Part shown: positions 56,737-64,000 of the stretch, piece after piece
Layout of the letters: every line of letters starts with the position of its first letter
How positions within the stretch are numbered: the stretch's first letter is position 1
Assembly: GCF_004768465.1 (NCBI RefSeq)
Contig: NZ_SRMF01000004.1
Location: 1 to 64,000 of the forward strand
DNA from: Natronospirillum operosum
GTDB lineage: Bacteria > Pseudomonadota > Gammaproteobacteria > Pseudomonadales > Natronospirillaceae
Direction of reading: 5' to 3'
Length of the DNA stretch: 64,000 bases
The notes under the pieces: model-generated
What the model was told of the DNA's origin: nothing
Database searches by the model: none
Seen by the model: the letters and a program-made list of their open reading frames with translations, nothing else
Translations under genes and position numbers: made by a program

Positions 56737-57851
56737 GCATGCGTCTCGGGGCCCTGGCCATGACTTCAGGCCACTCGGGCTGGTCCAAACGCCTGCATAT
56801 GGATGTACCGCTGCTGCTGATGCTGCTGGTCCTGCTGGCTGTGGGGCTGGTAGCCCTGTACAGCGCCTCCGGCAGCACCATCCATGTACAGCGCCAGGGC
56901 ATGCGCATCGGCATTGGACTGTTGGCCATGCTGGTGCTGGCGCAGCTTGATCCGCGAACCATCCGTTTCGGCTCCTTGCCGATCTATATAATCAGTCTGA
57001 TATTCCTGGTGATGGTGCTGTATGTCGGCACCGGCGCCATGGGCGCTACCCGTTGGCTGGGCATCCCCGGGCTGTTCATGTTTCAGCCGGCAGAGATCAT
57101 GAAGTTGGCAGCACCGGCCATGATTGCCTGGTTTCTGACCCAACGTGAACTGCCACCCCGCCTCTGGCATGTGCTGGCCAGTCTGGTGCTGTGCCTGTTT
57201 CCGGCCTTTCTTGTTGTACAGCAGCCGGATCTGGGTACGGCACTGCTGATCATCGCCAGCGGCCTCTTCGTGGTATTTCTGGCTGGCCTGAGCTGGCTGT
57301 ATATCGCCGGTGGCCTGCTCGCCGCCGTAGGCACCTTCCCTGCACTCTGGCTGCTGGTGCTGCGGGATTATCAGAGACAGCGCATTCTGACGCTGTTTGA
57401 TCCGGAGAAAGACCCGCTGGGATCGGGCTGGAACATCATCCAGTCACAGACAGCCATCGGCTCCGGGGGCTGGGACGGGAAGGGCTACCTGATGGGCACC
57501 CAGTCACAGCTCAACTTTTTGCCGGAGAGTCATACCGACTTCATTGTCGCCGTGATGGCCGAAGAATTCGGCTTTATCGGCATGGCCCTATTACTGTGTC
57601 TTTACCTCGCAATCGCCGCGCGTGGCTTGATCATCGCAATCAACGGACGGGATACTTTCGGCAGGCTGCTCGCGGGCGGCCTGACATTGACCTTTTTCAT
57701 CTATGTGTTCGTCAATGTAGGAATGGTGTCCGGCATATTGCCTGTGGTCGGTGTACCGCTCCCGCTGGTCAGCTACGGTGGAACCTCCATCGTGACGCTG
57801 CTGGCGGGCTTCGGCATCATCATGTCAGTGGCCACCCACAAAAAGCTATAA
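56733..57851 (+). CDS. rodA: Elongation peptidoglycan polymerase RodA (MrdB)
   Basis: 372-residue SEDS glycosyltransferase of the Rod complex, partner of PBP2. Ten predicted helices; MGATRWLGIPG, FQPAEIMKLAAP, DPLGSGWNIIQSQTAIGSGG, ESHTDFIVAVMAEEFGFIG and SYGGTSIVTLLAGFG are the SEDS landmarks. GTG 56733 overlaps the mrdA stop and has GGGAG upstream; ATG 56739 is an alternative. Followed 14 bases later by mltB. Confidence 0.97.
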   Translation: MSMRLGALAMTSGHSGWSKRLHMDVPLLLMLLVLLAVGLVALYSASGSTIHVQRQGMRIGIGLLAMLVLAQLDPRTIRFGSLPIYIISLIFLVMVLYVGTGAMGATRWLGIPGLFMFQPAEIMKLAAPAMIAWFLTQRELPPRLWHVLASLVLCLFPAFLVVQQPDLGTALLIIASGLFVVFLAGLSWLYIAGGLLAAVGTFPALWLLVLRDYQRQRILTLFDPEKDPLGSGWNIIQSQTAIGSGGWDGKGYLMGTQSQLNFLPESHTDFIVAVMAEEFGFIGMALLLCLYLAIAARGLIIAINGRDTFGRLLAGGLTLTFFIYVFVNVGMVSGILPVVGVPLPLVSYGGTSIVTLLAGFGIIMSVATHKKL

Positions 57852-57865
57852 CAACGAGGTTCCCT

Positions 57866-58834
57866 ATGAAGCAGTGGATTGCAGGGCTGGCGGGCGGAGT
57901 CTGCCTGCTGAGTGCTCAGGTCGTCATGGCCAACGGTTTTCTGGATGACCCCAGAGCAGAAACCCTGATTGAAGAACTGGCAGAGGAGGGCCTGGATGCT
58001 GACCAGGTTCGAGACTGGCTCAGTCGGGGGGAATTCCTCGAATCCACACGCACCAATATTGCCGCCCCCACGGAGCGGACCTCCACCTGGGCCGACTATC
58101 GGCCCATCTTCGTCAACGAACTGAGCATCGAGCGTGGCCGCGAATTCATGGAAGAACATGCCGAAACGCTGGCCCGCGTGGAATCGGAGCTGGGGGTCGA
58201 TCCGCGCATTGTCACCGCCATCATTGGTGTGGAGACCCGGTATGGGCGTATCACCGGCAATCACGCGGTGATGAATGCCATCGGTACCACGGCGTTCAGC
58301 GACAGCCCGCGCAGTGGCTACTTCATGCGTGAGCTGAAGGCTTTCTTCCGGCTGGTGCACGAAGAGGGCGTTGATCCCATGACCCTGACCGGCTCCTATG
58401 CCGGTGCCATGGGCGTGCCGCAGTTCATGCCCAGCAGCTTTCTGGCCTATGCGATTGATTTCGATGACGACGGCCGCCGGGATATCTGGAACAACCCGGT
58501 GGATGCAATAGGCAGCGTCGCCAACTATCTGGCTGCACACCGCTGGGAAACCGGCGGCCCGGTGGCCATGCGGGCGCATGTGGACGGGGATGACTTCCTT
58601 GATATCGTCGATAACGGGCAGCGGCGCCCGCATACGACACTGGGCGAAACCCGTCAGGCCGGATGGTCGCCGGTGCGTCCGCTGGAGGATGGACGGGAGG
58701 TGAGTACCCTGCGACTGGAGGGTGAGCACGGTGCCGAGTTCTGGTACGGTTTCCAGAATTTTTATGTTATAACGCGATACAACCACAGTATCAGTTATGC
58801 CATGGCGGTGTATCAGCTCAGTCGGGAATTCTGA
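57866..58834 (+). CDS. mltB: Lytic murein transglycosylase MltB family (soluble)
   Basis: 322-residue GH103 lytic transglycosylase that cleaves glycan strands and forms anhydro-MurNAc. The catalytic Glu123 lies in IIGVETRYGR; SYAGAMGVPQFMPSSF and DFDDDGRRDIW are family blocks. The signal peptide ends VVMA-NG with no lipobox cysteine, so it is probably periplasmic rather than a lipoprotein. The preceding longer frame inside rodA is rejected. Confidence 0.94.
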   Translation: MKQWIAGLAGGVCLLSAQVVMANGFLDDPRAETLIEELAEEGLDADQVRDWLSRGEFLESTRTNIAAPTERTSTWADYRPIFVNELSIERGREFMEEHAETLARVESELGVDPRIVTAIIGVETRYGRITGNHAVMNAIGTTAFSDSPRSGYFMRELKAFFRLVHEEGVDPMTLTGSYAGAMGVPQFMPSSFLAYAIDFDDDGRRDIWNNPVDAIGSVANYLAAHRWETGGPVAMRAHVDGDDFLDIVDNGQRRPHTTLGETRQAGWSPVRPLEDGREVSTLRLEGEHGAEFWYGFQNFYVITRYNHSISYAMAVYQLSREF

Positions 58835-58838
58835 ACAG

Positions 58839-59699
58839 ATGAAAAACGGGTTGATGGCGGGAGCAGTGAGCGTGACGCTCCTGCTTTCGGGGTGTGCGGG
58901 CTATTCGGCGCTGGAGAGTCAGGACCCCGGTCCCAATGCGGGGCGCTATGCGCTGGCTCAGGACAGAGGGCCCGCACGGCCACTCAACGAAGCGGACATA
59001 CAGGATATTGCCGTCATTCACGAACCCCCCAGTCGTGGCGGCAATTCCGACTACACCCTGTTCGGGCAGCGCTATCAGATCATGGATACCGCCGTTGGTT
59101 ACCAGCAGGAAGGCTATGCATCCTGGTATGGTGAAAAGTTCCATGGCCATACCACCTCCAATGGCGAAATCTATGACATGTACAAGCTGTCGGCCGCGCA
59201 CACCACCCTGCCGCTGCCGACCTTTGTGCAGGTCACCAACCTGGAGAACGGGCGTCAGGTCGTGGTACGGGTCAATGATCGCGGGCCCTTCCATGAAGAC
59301 CGTATCATTGACCTGTCCTACGCCGCCGCTGTGCGTCTGGGCTTTGCCGAGCAGGGCGTGGCCCGGGTCAGGGTCGAAGCACTGACCCCTGAGCAGCCCC
59401 TGCGGTCGGCGCCACTGGCTTCGGCAGAGCCGATTCAGGCGGCGCCCAATACAGGGTCATCGGAGGGCGCGCGAAGCTCGGGTAGCTACTGGCTGCAGTT
59501 TGGTGCTTATCGTGAACAGGCCGCTGCCGAGCGTTTTCGCTCGCATCTGGAAAGCGAACTGGATGAATCTGTGGTGATAGAATCCGGGTCCGATCTGCAT
59601 CGGGTCCGTATAGGACCACTGACGGCTTCCGCAGCCGAGCGCCTGCAGCAGGAATGGGAGCGTAAAGGAAACGACAAGCCACTGCTGATTCGACCCTGA
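58839..59699 (+). CDS. rlpA: Septal-ring lytic transglycosylase RlpA with SPOR domain
   Basis: 286-residue lipoprotein with lipobox LLLSGC. The double-psi beta-barrel RlpA domain runs from YASWYGEKFHGHTTSNGE to RVNDRGPFHEDRIIDLS (about 100-195), followed by a Ser/Pro-rich linker and a C-terminal SPOR domain (about 215-286) that recognises denuded septal glycan. The Pseudomonas homologue cuts glycan without stem peptides. Starts four bases after mltB. Confidence 0.94.
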   Translation: MKNGLMAGAVSVTLLLSGCAGYSALESQDPGPNAGRYALAQDRGPARPLNEADIQDIAVIHEPPSRGGNSDYTLFGQRYQIMDTAVGYQQEGYASWYGEKFHGHTTSNGEIYDMYKLSAAHTTLPLPTFVQVTNLENGRQVVVRVNDRGPFHEDRIIDLSYAAAVRLGFAEQGVARVRVEALTPEQPLRSAPLASAEPIQAAPNTGSSEGARSSGSYWLQFGAYREQAAAERFRSHLESELDESVVIESGSDLHRVRIGPLTASAAERLQQEWERKGNDKPLLIRP

Positions 59700-59828
59700 C
59701 TGTCGGCATGGGGTGCCCTTGGCAGCCCTGATTGCTTAGAATACGGCCTGCTTTCTCAACTTCCGGTGGTTCCGCTCAGGAACCTCCATGGACAACCCGC
59801 TTAATTGACGTATGGATTTTACGCAAAA

Positions 59829-60992
59829 ATGATCAGACACCTGTTTGCAACGTTTGCCGTCAGCCTGCTTGCCACCAGCGCTGTTGCTCAGGGCATGATT
59901 GTACCGGCGCCCCCCACCATAGCTGCCAAATCCTACATCATGATCGACGCCAACAGCGGCGAGGTCATGATGGAAGGCAATGCCGACGAGCGGCATCCGC
60001 CAGCCAGCCTGTCCAAGATGATGACCTCCTATGTGGCTGAAGTGGAGTTGGCTGCCGAGCGTCTGGATCTGGACGATACCGTGCGCATATCGGAAAGGGC
60101 CTGGCGCACCGGTGGCTCCAAGATGTTCGTGCTGGTAGACAGTGAAGTCACGGTCGAGGATCTGATGCGGGGTATTGTTATCCAGTCAGGCAATGATGCC
60201 TCGATCGCCATTGCCGAGCATCTGGCGGGCAATGAGGAGAATTTTGCCGAGATCATGAATCAGTATGCGCTGCAGATGGGGCTGACCAACACCCATTTCG
60301 GCAACTCTACCGGTTTGCCTCAGTCCATGACAGATCTGCCGCCGGGCTATACGACCGCCCGTGATATGGCGGAACTGGCGCGGCGCATCATCGCTGATCA
60401 TCCACAGTACTATGGCTGGTACAGCGAGCGTGAATTCAGCTATGCCGACATCACACAAAGCAATCGCAACCGATTGCTGTGGCAGAATCCGGCTGTCGAC
60501 GGCCTGAAAACCGGTTATACGGCAGACCCCGGCTACAGCCTGGTCGCCTCCGCAGTTGAGGACGACATGCGCCTGATCACTGTGGTCATGGGTACTGCCA
60601 GCGAGCAGTCCCGCCTGCAGGAAACCCAGAAGATGCTGGGTTATGGCTTCCGCTACTTCGAAAGCCGCAAGCTGTTTGATGGCGAGCATACGCTGGAAGA
60701 GTCCCGTATCTGGGCTGGACAGAATGATGTGGTACCCATCGGCCTGGAAGAAGACCTCTATATCACCATAGCGCGCGGGTCCGACAGCTCGGTACGCACC
60801 ACGCTGGACATCAACCAGCACCTGGAGGCGCCGGTTGCTGTCGGGGATGTGCTGGGCAGCTTGCGGGTCACGCAGGGTGACGAACTGCTGGTTGAGCGTG
60901 ACCTGGTGGCGCTGGCGGCCATTGAAGAGGGCAGCCTGTTTAAACGTATCTGGGATCGGATTATCCTGTTCTTTATCGGTCTTTTCAGTTGA
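59829..60992 (+). CDS. dacA: D-alanyl-D-alanine carboxypeptidase DacA (PBP5/6 type)
   Basis: 387-residue periplasmic enzyme that trims the terminal D-Ala from stem peptides. Signal peptide to about residue 20; SLSK (60-63), SGN (120-122) and KTG (227-229) are the catalytic motifs. The C-terminal domain ends in an amphipathic helix, KRIWDRIILFFIGLF, that anchors it to the inner membrane. ATG 59829 is chosen over a TTG 24 bases upstream. The 129-base gap after rlpA may hold its own promoter. Confidence 0.96.
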   Translation: MIRHLFATFAVSLLATSAVAQGMIVPAPPTIAAKSYIMIDANSGEVMMEGNADERHPPASLSKMMTSYVAEVELAAERLDLDDTVRISERAWRTGGSKMFVLVDSEVTVEDLMRGIVIQSGNDASIAIAEHLAGNEENFAEIMNQYALQMGLTNTHFGNSTGLPQSMTDLPPGYTTARDMAELARRIIADHPQYYGWYSEREFSYADITQSNRNRLLWQNPAVDGLKTGYTADPGYSLVASAVEDDMRLITVVMGTASEQSRLQETQKMLGYGFRYFESRKLFDGEHTLEESRIWAGQNDVVPIGLEEDLYITIARGSDSSVRTTLDINQHLEAPVAVGDVLGSLRVTQGDELLVERDLVALAAIEEGSLFKRIWDRIILFFIGLFS

Positions 60993-61002
60993 CAGGTCCC
61001 TT

Positions 61003-61272
61003 ATGAACGAACAACCCCGTCCCGAAATCGAGTTTCCCTGTGCCGACTACCCGATCAAGGTGGTCGGCGACGCCGGGCAGAACTTCCGCTCTCAGGTTGT
61101 AACCGTTCTGGAGCGCCTGGCGGTGGAGTTCAGTGACAGCATGCGCGAGGCGCCAAGCCGCAATGGCCGCTTCGTGTCGCTGACCATCTTCATCACGGCC
61201 GAACACGAGGAGCAGTTGAAAGACATCAATGGGCAACTGCGCCGACTCGACTGTGTGCGCATGGTGCTTTGA
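61003..61272 (+). CDS. ybeD: YbeD/DUF493 family protein
   Basis: 89-residue protein with the ACT-like fold of the UPF0250 family, of unknown function. [12 protein letters not shown] and [20 protein letters not shown] are the conserved parts. Found between dacA and lipB in many Gammaproteobacteria including E. coli. Starts ten bases after dacA and overlaps lipB (TGATG). Confidence 0.93.
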   Translation: MNEQPRPEIEFPCADYPIKVVGDAGQNFRSQVVTVLERLAVEFSDSMREAPSRNGRFVSLTIFITAEHEEQLKDINGQLRRLDCVRMVL

Positions 61273-61931
61273 TGCAACTGGATGCGCCGGTATTGCAGAT
61301 ACGGCAACTGGGTCAGGTGGAGTACGAGCCTACCTTCGCCCGCATGAAAGAGTTCACCGAGCAGAGAACCACCGCCACTCCGGATGAAATCTGGCTGCTG
61401 GAGCACCCACCAGTGTTCACGCAGGGGCAGGCGGGCAAGGCCGAGCACCTGTTGGCGCCGGGTGATATTCCGGTGGTGCAGGTAGACCGAGGTGGCCAGG
61501 TGACTTACCACGGCCCGGGCCAACTGGTGGCCTACGTGCTGCTGGATATCCGGCGTCTGGGGCTTGGTGTGCGGGACCTGGTCAACCACCTGGAACACTC
61601 GGTGGTCGACGTGCTGGCGCAGTATGGCGTGAGCGCCTATCCCAAGCCGGATGCGCCCGGTGTTTATGTAGAGACGGAGCAGGGTGGTGAAGCCAAGATA
61701 GCCTCACTGGGGCTACGCATTCGGCGCGGTTTTTCCTACCATGGCCTGGCGCTGAATGTGGATATGGATCTGGCGCCGTTTCAGCGTATCAACCCCTGTG
61801 GTTACGAGGGCCTGGCGGTGACCCGACTCAGCGATCTGATTTCGGAACCGGTCACGGCAGAGGCAGTGGCCGAGCGCTGGCTGAACGGGTTCAGTCAGCG
61901 CCTGGGGCACAGCGACGTGCTGCATTTCTGA
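61272..61931 (+). CDS. lipB: Octanoyl-[acyl-carrier-protein]:protein N-octanoyltransferase LipB
   Basis: 219-residue acyltransferase that moves octanoate from acyl carrier protein to lipoyl domains, such as that of Gcv[20 protein letters not shown] and the catalytic Lys in [12 protein letters not shown], with the Cys in [12 protein letters not shown], form the active site. ATG 61272 overlaps the ybeD stop; a TTG one codon earlier is rejected. Its partner lipA is on the opposite strand, 27 bases away. Confidence 0.96.
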   Translation: MQLDAPVLQIRQLGQVEYEPTFARMKEFTEQRTTATPDEIWLLEHPPVFTQGQAGKAEHLLAPGDIPVVQVDRGGQVTYHGPGQLVAYVLLDIRRLGLGVRDLVNHLEHSVVDVLAQYGVSAYPKPDAPGVYVETEQGGEAKIASLGLRIRRGFSYHGLALNVDMDLAPFQRINPCGYEGLAVTRLSDLISEPVTAEAVAERWLNGFSQRLGHSDVLHF

Positions 61932-61958
61932 GCTTTGCTTACGTATGTGTGCCCGGGG

Positions 61959-63008
61959 CTAGCCCACGGATCTCGCAATAATGGACGGATCTGCCTGCTG
62001 CCCGGGCACTGCCGCCGGCTCGGCCAGGCCCAGGTTGTTCTTCTCGAACACCCGATCGGCGCGGTAGCTCGAGCGCACCATGGGGCCGGACGGCACTTCC
62101 ATGAAGCCCATCTTCAGACCAGCCTGACGGTAAGCCTCGAATTCTTCCGGCGTCACCCAGCGCTCCACCGGCAGGTGGTTGGCGGTGGGGCGCAGATACT
62201 GACCCAGAGTCACAATATCCACCCCAATGGCGCGCAGGTCATCAAAGGTCTGCATGATCTCTTCATCGGTCTCGCCCAAGCCCAGCATCAGGCTGGTCTT
62301 GGTCAGTACATCCGGCCGATACTGCTTGGCATGGGCCAGCACATTCAGTGTTTTCTCATAGCCGGCACGCGGATCGCGCACACGATGGGTCAATCGCTTT
62401 ACCGTTTCCACATTCTGTGCAAATACTTCCAGGCCTGAATCGACCACGGTTTCGACATGGGCGCGCACACCATCGAAGTCGGGCGTCAGGGCTTCCACCA
62501 CCACATCCGGCGTGCGCGTCTTGATGGCGCGTACACAGGCTGCGTAGTGGGCCGCACCGCCATCGTCCAGATCATCGCGGTCTACCGAGGTGAGCACGAT
62601 ATAGCGCAACCCCATCAGTTCCACAGACTTGGCCGTGTTCAGCGGCTCTTCATGATCCAGCCAGCCCTTCGGATTGCCGGTATCGACCGCGCAGAAGCGA
62701 CAGGCGCGCGTGCAGACCGACCCCATGACCATGATGGTGGCCGTGCCGTTGCTCCAGCATTCGCCCAGATTGGGGCAGTGCGACTCTTCGCACACCGTGC
62801 TCAGTCGATGCTGTTTGACATTGCGTTTGACCGCATCAAAGCGCTCTCCGCCCGGAATACGGGCGCGCAGCCACTTGGGCTTGCGGCCGGGGGCCACACC
62901 GCCGGTTTCCGGGGTGCGGGTTTTCTGGCCGTCCTTGATCGCAGCAATACCCTGTTCGGTGCGGAATTTCTCTCCGCTGCTGATGCGGCCAGATGGATGG
63001 TCGGTCAT
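61959..63008 (-). CDS. lipA: Lipoyl synthase LipA
   Basis: 349-residue radical-SAM enzyme that inserts two sulfurs into octanoyl-protein. The radical cluster motif is CTRACRFC; the auxiliary, sacrificed cluster is [12 protein letters not shown]; the C-terminal SSYRAD carries its serine ligand. About 28 residues longer than E. coli LipA, mostly at both termini. It converges with lipB instead of following it and lies downstream of plsB on the same strand. Confidence 0.96.
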   Translation of the reverse strand: MTDHPSGRISSGEKFRTEQGIAAIKDGQKTRTPETGGVAPGRKPKWLRARIPGGERFDAVKRNVKQHRLSTVCEESHCPNLGECWSNGTATIMVMGSVCTRACRFCAVDTGNPKGWLDHEEPLNTAKSVELMGLRYIVLTSVDRDDLDDGGAAHYAACVRAIKTRTPDVVVEALTPDFDGVRAHVETVVDSGLEVFAQNVETVKRLTHRVRDPRAGYEKTLNVLAHAKQYRPDVLTKTSLMLGLGETDEEIMQTFDDLRAIGVDIVTLGQYLRPTANHLPVERWVTPEEFEAYRQAGLKMGFMEVPSGPMVRSSYRADRVFEKNNLGLAEPAAVPGQQADPSIIARSVG

Positions 63009-63102
63009 GCGGGGCTCCTCGCCAGTAGGCTCTGGACTGCACTATACGAAATAGAGGGGCAGACAGTTTACCACAGAGCCGGGGTTGCTTTTTAGTCTTG
63101 GG

Positions 63103-64000
63103 TTAGTCTCGGGTACGCCATTGGCTGGTAATCCAGTGCACATTGCGCACCAGCTCCGGGCTGAGCAGTGACTCTGCTGCCTTCATTGCATCATGGACCC
63201 GATGATCGAACTGAATGCGGTTGTCGGCATCGGTCTGAATCACGGTGCGTTCGCGCAGGGTCTGCACAAACTGCTTGAACAGGCTCTTGTCGAAGAACTC
63301 GGGCGCATTCAGCCCGTTGAGTACCGACACCAGTTGCGCCACCTCCTGCGCCCGGGATTCCAGCTGGGCACCGCTGAGACTGGACTGGCCGCTGGCATCC
63401 AGCGTGGCCAGAGTCAGGTAGTAGCGCTCCAGAGTCGGCGTCATCAGTCGCCCCAGCTCCATGAAATGCACCAGCAGGTCTGGCTCGCTGGTGGCCTGCA
63501 GATGGCCGTCCGCTTCCACGATCAACCCGAGGTCGATCAGGGCCTCGATATAGTCATTGCCGTGCGCCACGGCCTCATCCACCGGCCAGTGCAGAAACAG
63601 CTCGTTGCGGACATAGGGGTAGATCAGGGCCAGTTGCTTGTGCATGGACTCTCGCGTCTTGCTGGTGCCATGGACCTGCAGGCTGCAGCAGATCAGGGCC
63701 GGCACCGCAAAGAGGTGCAGAATGTTGTTGCGGTAGTAGGTCATCAAGACTGCCTGATGGTCATTCAGGGCGTAGATGTCTCCCAGCGGCTGCTCGATTT
63801 TCTCCACCACCTTCATGTGGATGGCGTGATCCAGCCAGTCTGTAGGCTCACCGGGCGGGAAGGACATTTCCTGGCTGTAGGGCACGCGACGCAGAATATC
63901 GCAGTAGAGCGTCAGTTGCTGAATCAGACTCTGACGGTCCTGCGCATTGCGCGGGCTCGACAGTAGCACCATGGCCAGCAGATTGACCGGGTTCAGTGCC
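63103..64000 (-). CDS. plsB: Glycerol-3-phosphate acyltransferase PlsB, C-terminal part (partial)
   Basis: About 299 residues of the C-terminal helical region of PlsB; the N-terminal part and the HX4D acyltransferase motif lie beyond the window. PlsB acylates glycerol 3-phosphate as the first step of phospholipid synthesis in the inner membrane. Recognisable stretches are NPVNLLAMVLLSSPR, LYCDILRRVPYS, YYRNNILHLFAVPALI and PYVRNELFLHW. The frame is open to the window end with no start codon required inside. Confidence 0.92.
   Translation of the reverse strand, partial: ALNPVNLLAMVLLSSPRNAQDRQSLIQQLTLYCDILRRVPYSQEMSFPPGEPTDWLDHAIHMKVVEKIEQPLGDIYALNDHQAVLMTYYRNNILHLFAVPALICCSLQVHGTSKTRESMHKQLALIYPYVRNELFLHWPVDEAVAHGNDYIEALIDLGLIVEADGHLQATSEPDLLVHFMELGRLMTPTLERYYLTLATLDASGQSSLSGAQLESRAQEVAQLVSVLNGLNAPEFFDKSLFKQFVQTLRERTVIQTDADNRIQFDHRVHDAMKAAESLLSPELVRNVHWITSQWRTRD

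Overview
The window is chromosomal DNA of a GC-rich gammaproteobacterium. Gene order and the long, cryptic HolD-like protein resemble Pseudomonas and the Oceanospirillales. The very acidic pilin hints at a salty habitat, but that is inference. Almost everything is housekeeping, with one large block devoted to cell division, peptidoglycan synthesis and the envelope. No prophage, transposon, CRISPR array, tRNA or integrase was seen. I found no gene cluster that looks like a wholly new system; the interest lies in regulatory DNA, divergent residues and altered synteny.

Layout. (1) 1-373: the 3' end of a 5S rRNA, its terminator, and a palindromic, repeat-rich spacer. (2) 374-3836: a GH10 xylanase, a UppP-family phosphatase lacking one motif glutamate, and an outer-membrane beta-barrel; this looks like the most accessory part. 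(3) 4005-6574: cryptic psi subunit (holD), rimI, argE. (4) 6587-14167, minus strand: an MHYT-PAS-GGDEF-EAL protein, gcvH, ppa, aroA, a UspE-like protein, then dolP, diaA and yraN. (5) lpoA and rsmI face away from each other, and RNase P RNA follows rsmI. (6) 17636-34360: the dcw cluster mraZ-rsmH-ftsL-ftsI-murE-murF-mraY-murD-ftsW-murG-murC-ddl-ftsQ-ftsA-ftsZ, almost entirely joined by 4-base ATGA overlaps, behind a sigma-70-like promoter with adjacent MraZ boxes. (7) lpxC, an M23 peptidase, secA, argJ, mutT. (8) minus strand yacG, coaE, pilD, pilC, pilB; then plus strand pilA; then nadC and an AmpE-like gene. This matches E. coli order except that zapD and ampD are missing and argJ and pilD are inserted. 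(9) trxB facing minCDE. (10) lon-N, proA, nadD, rsfS, rlmH, mrdA, rodA, mltB, rlpA, dacA, ybeD, lipB. (11) minus strand lipA and the 3' part of plsB, which runs off the window.

Together the genes cover lipid II synthesis from UDP-MurNAc to flipping-stage precursors (murCDEF, ddl, mraY, murG), septal synthesis (ftsWI, ftsQL, ftsAZ), elongation (mrdA, rodA), wall trimming (dacA, mltB, rlpA, M23), placement of the septum (minCDE), lipid A and phospholipid first steps (lpxC, plsB), protein export (secA), type IV pilus assembly, and lipoate-dependent metabolism (gcvH, lipA, lipB). Start codons were chosen from ribosome binding sites and family lengths, and several differ from the longest open frame.
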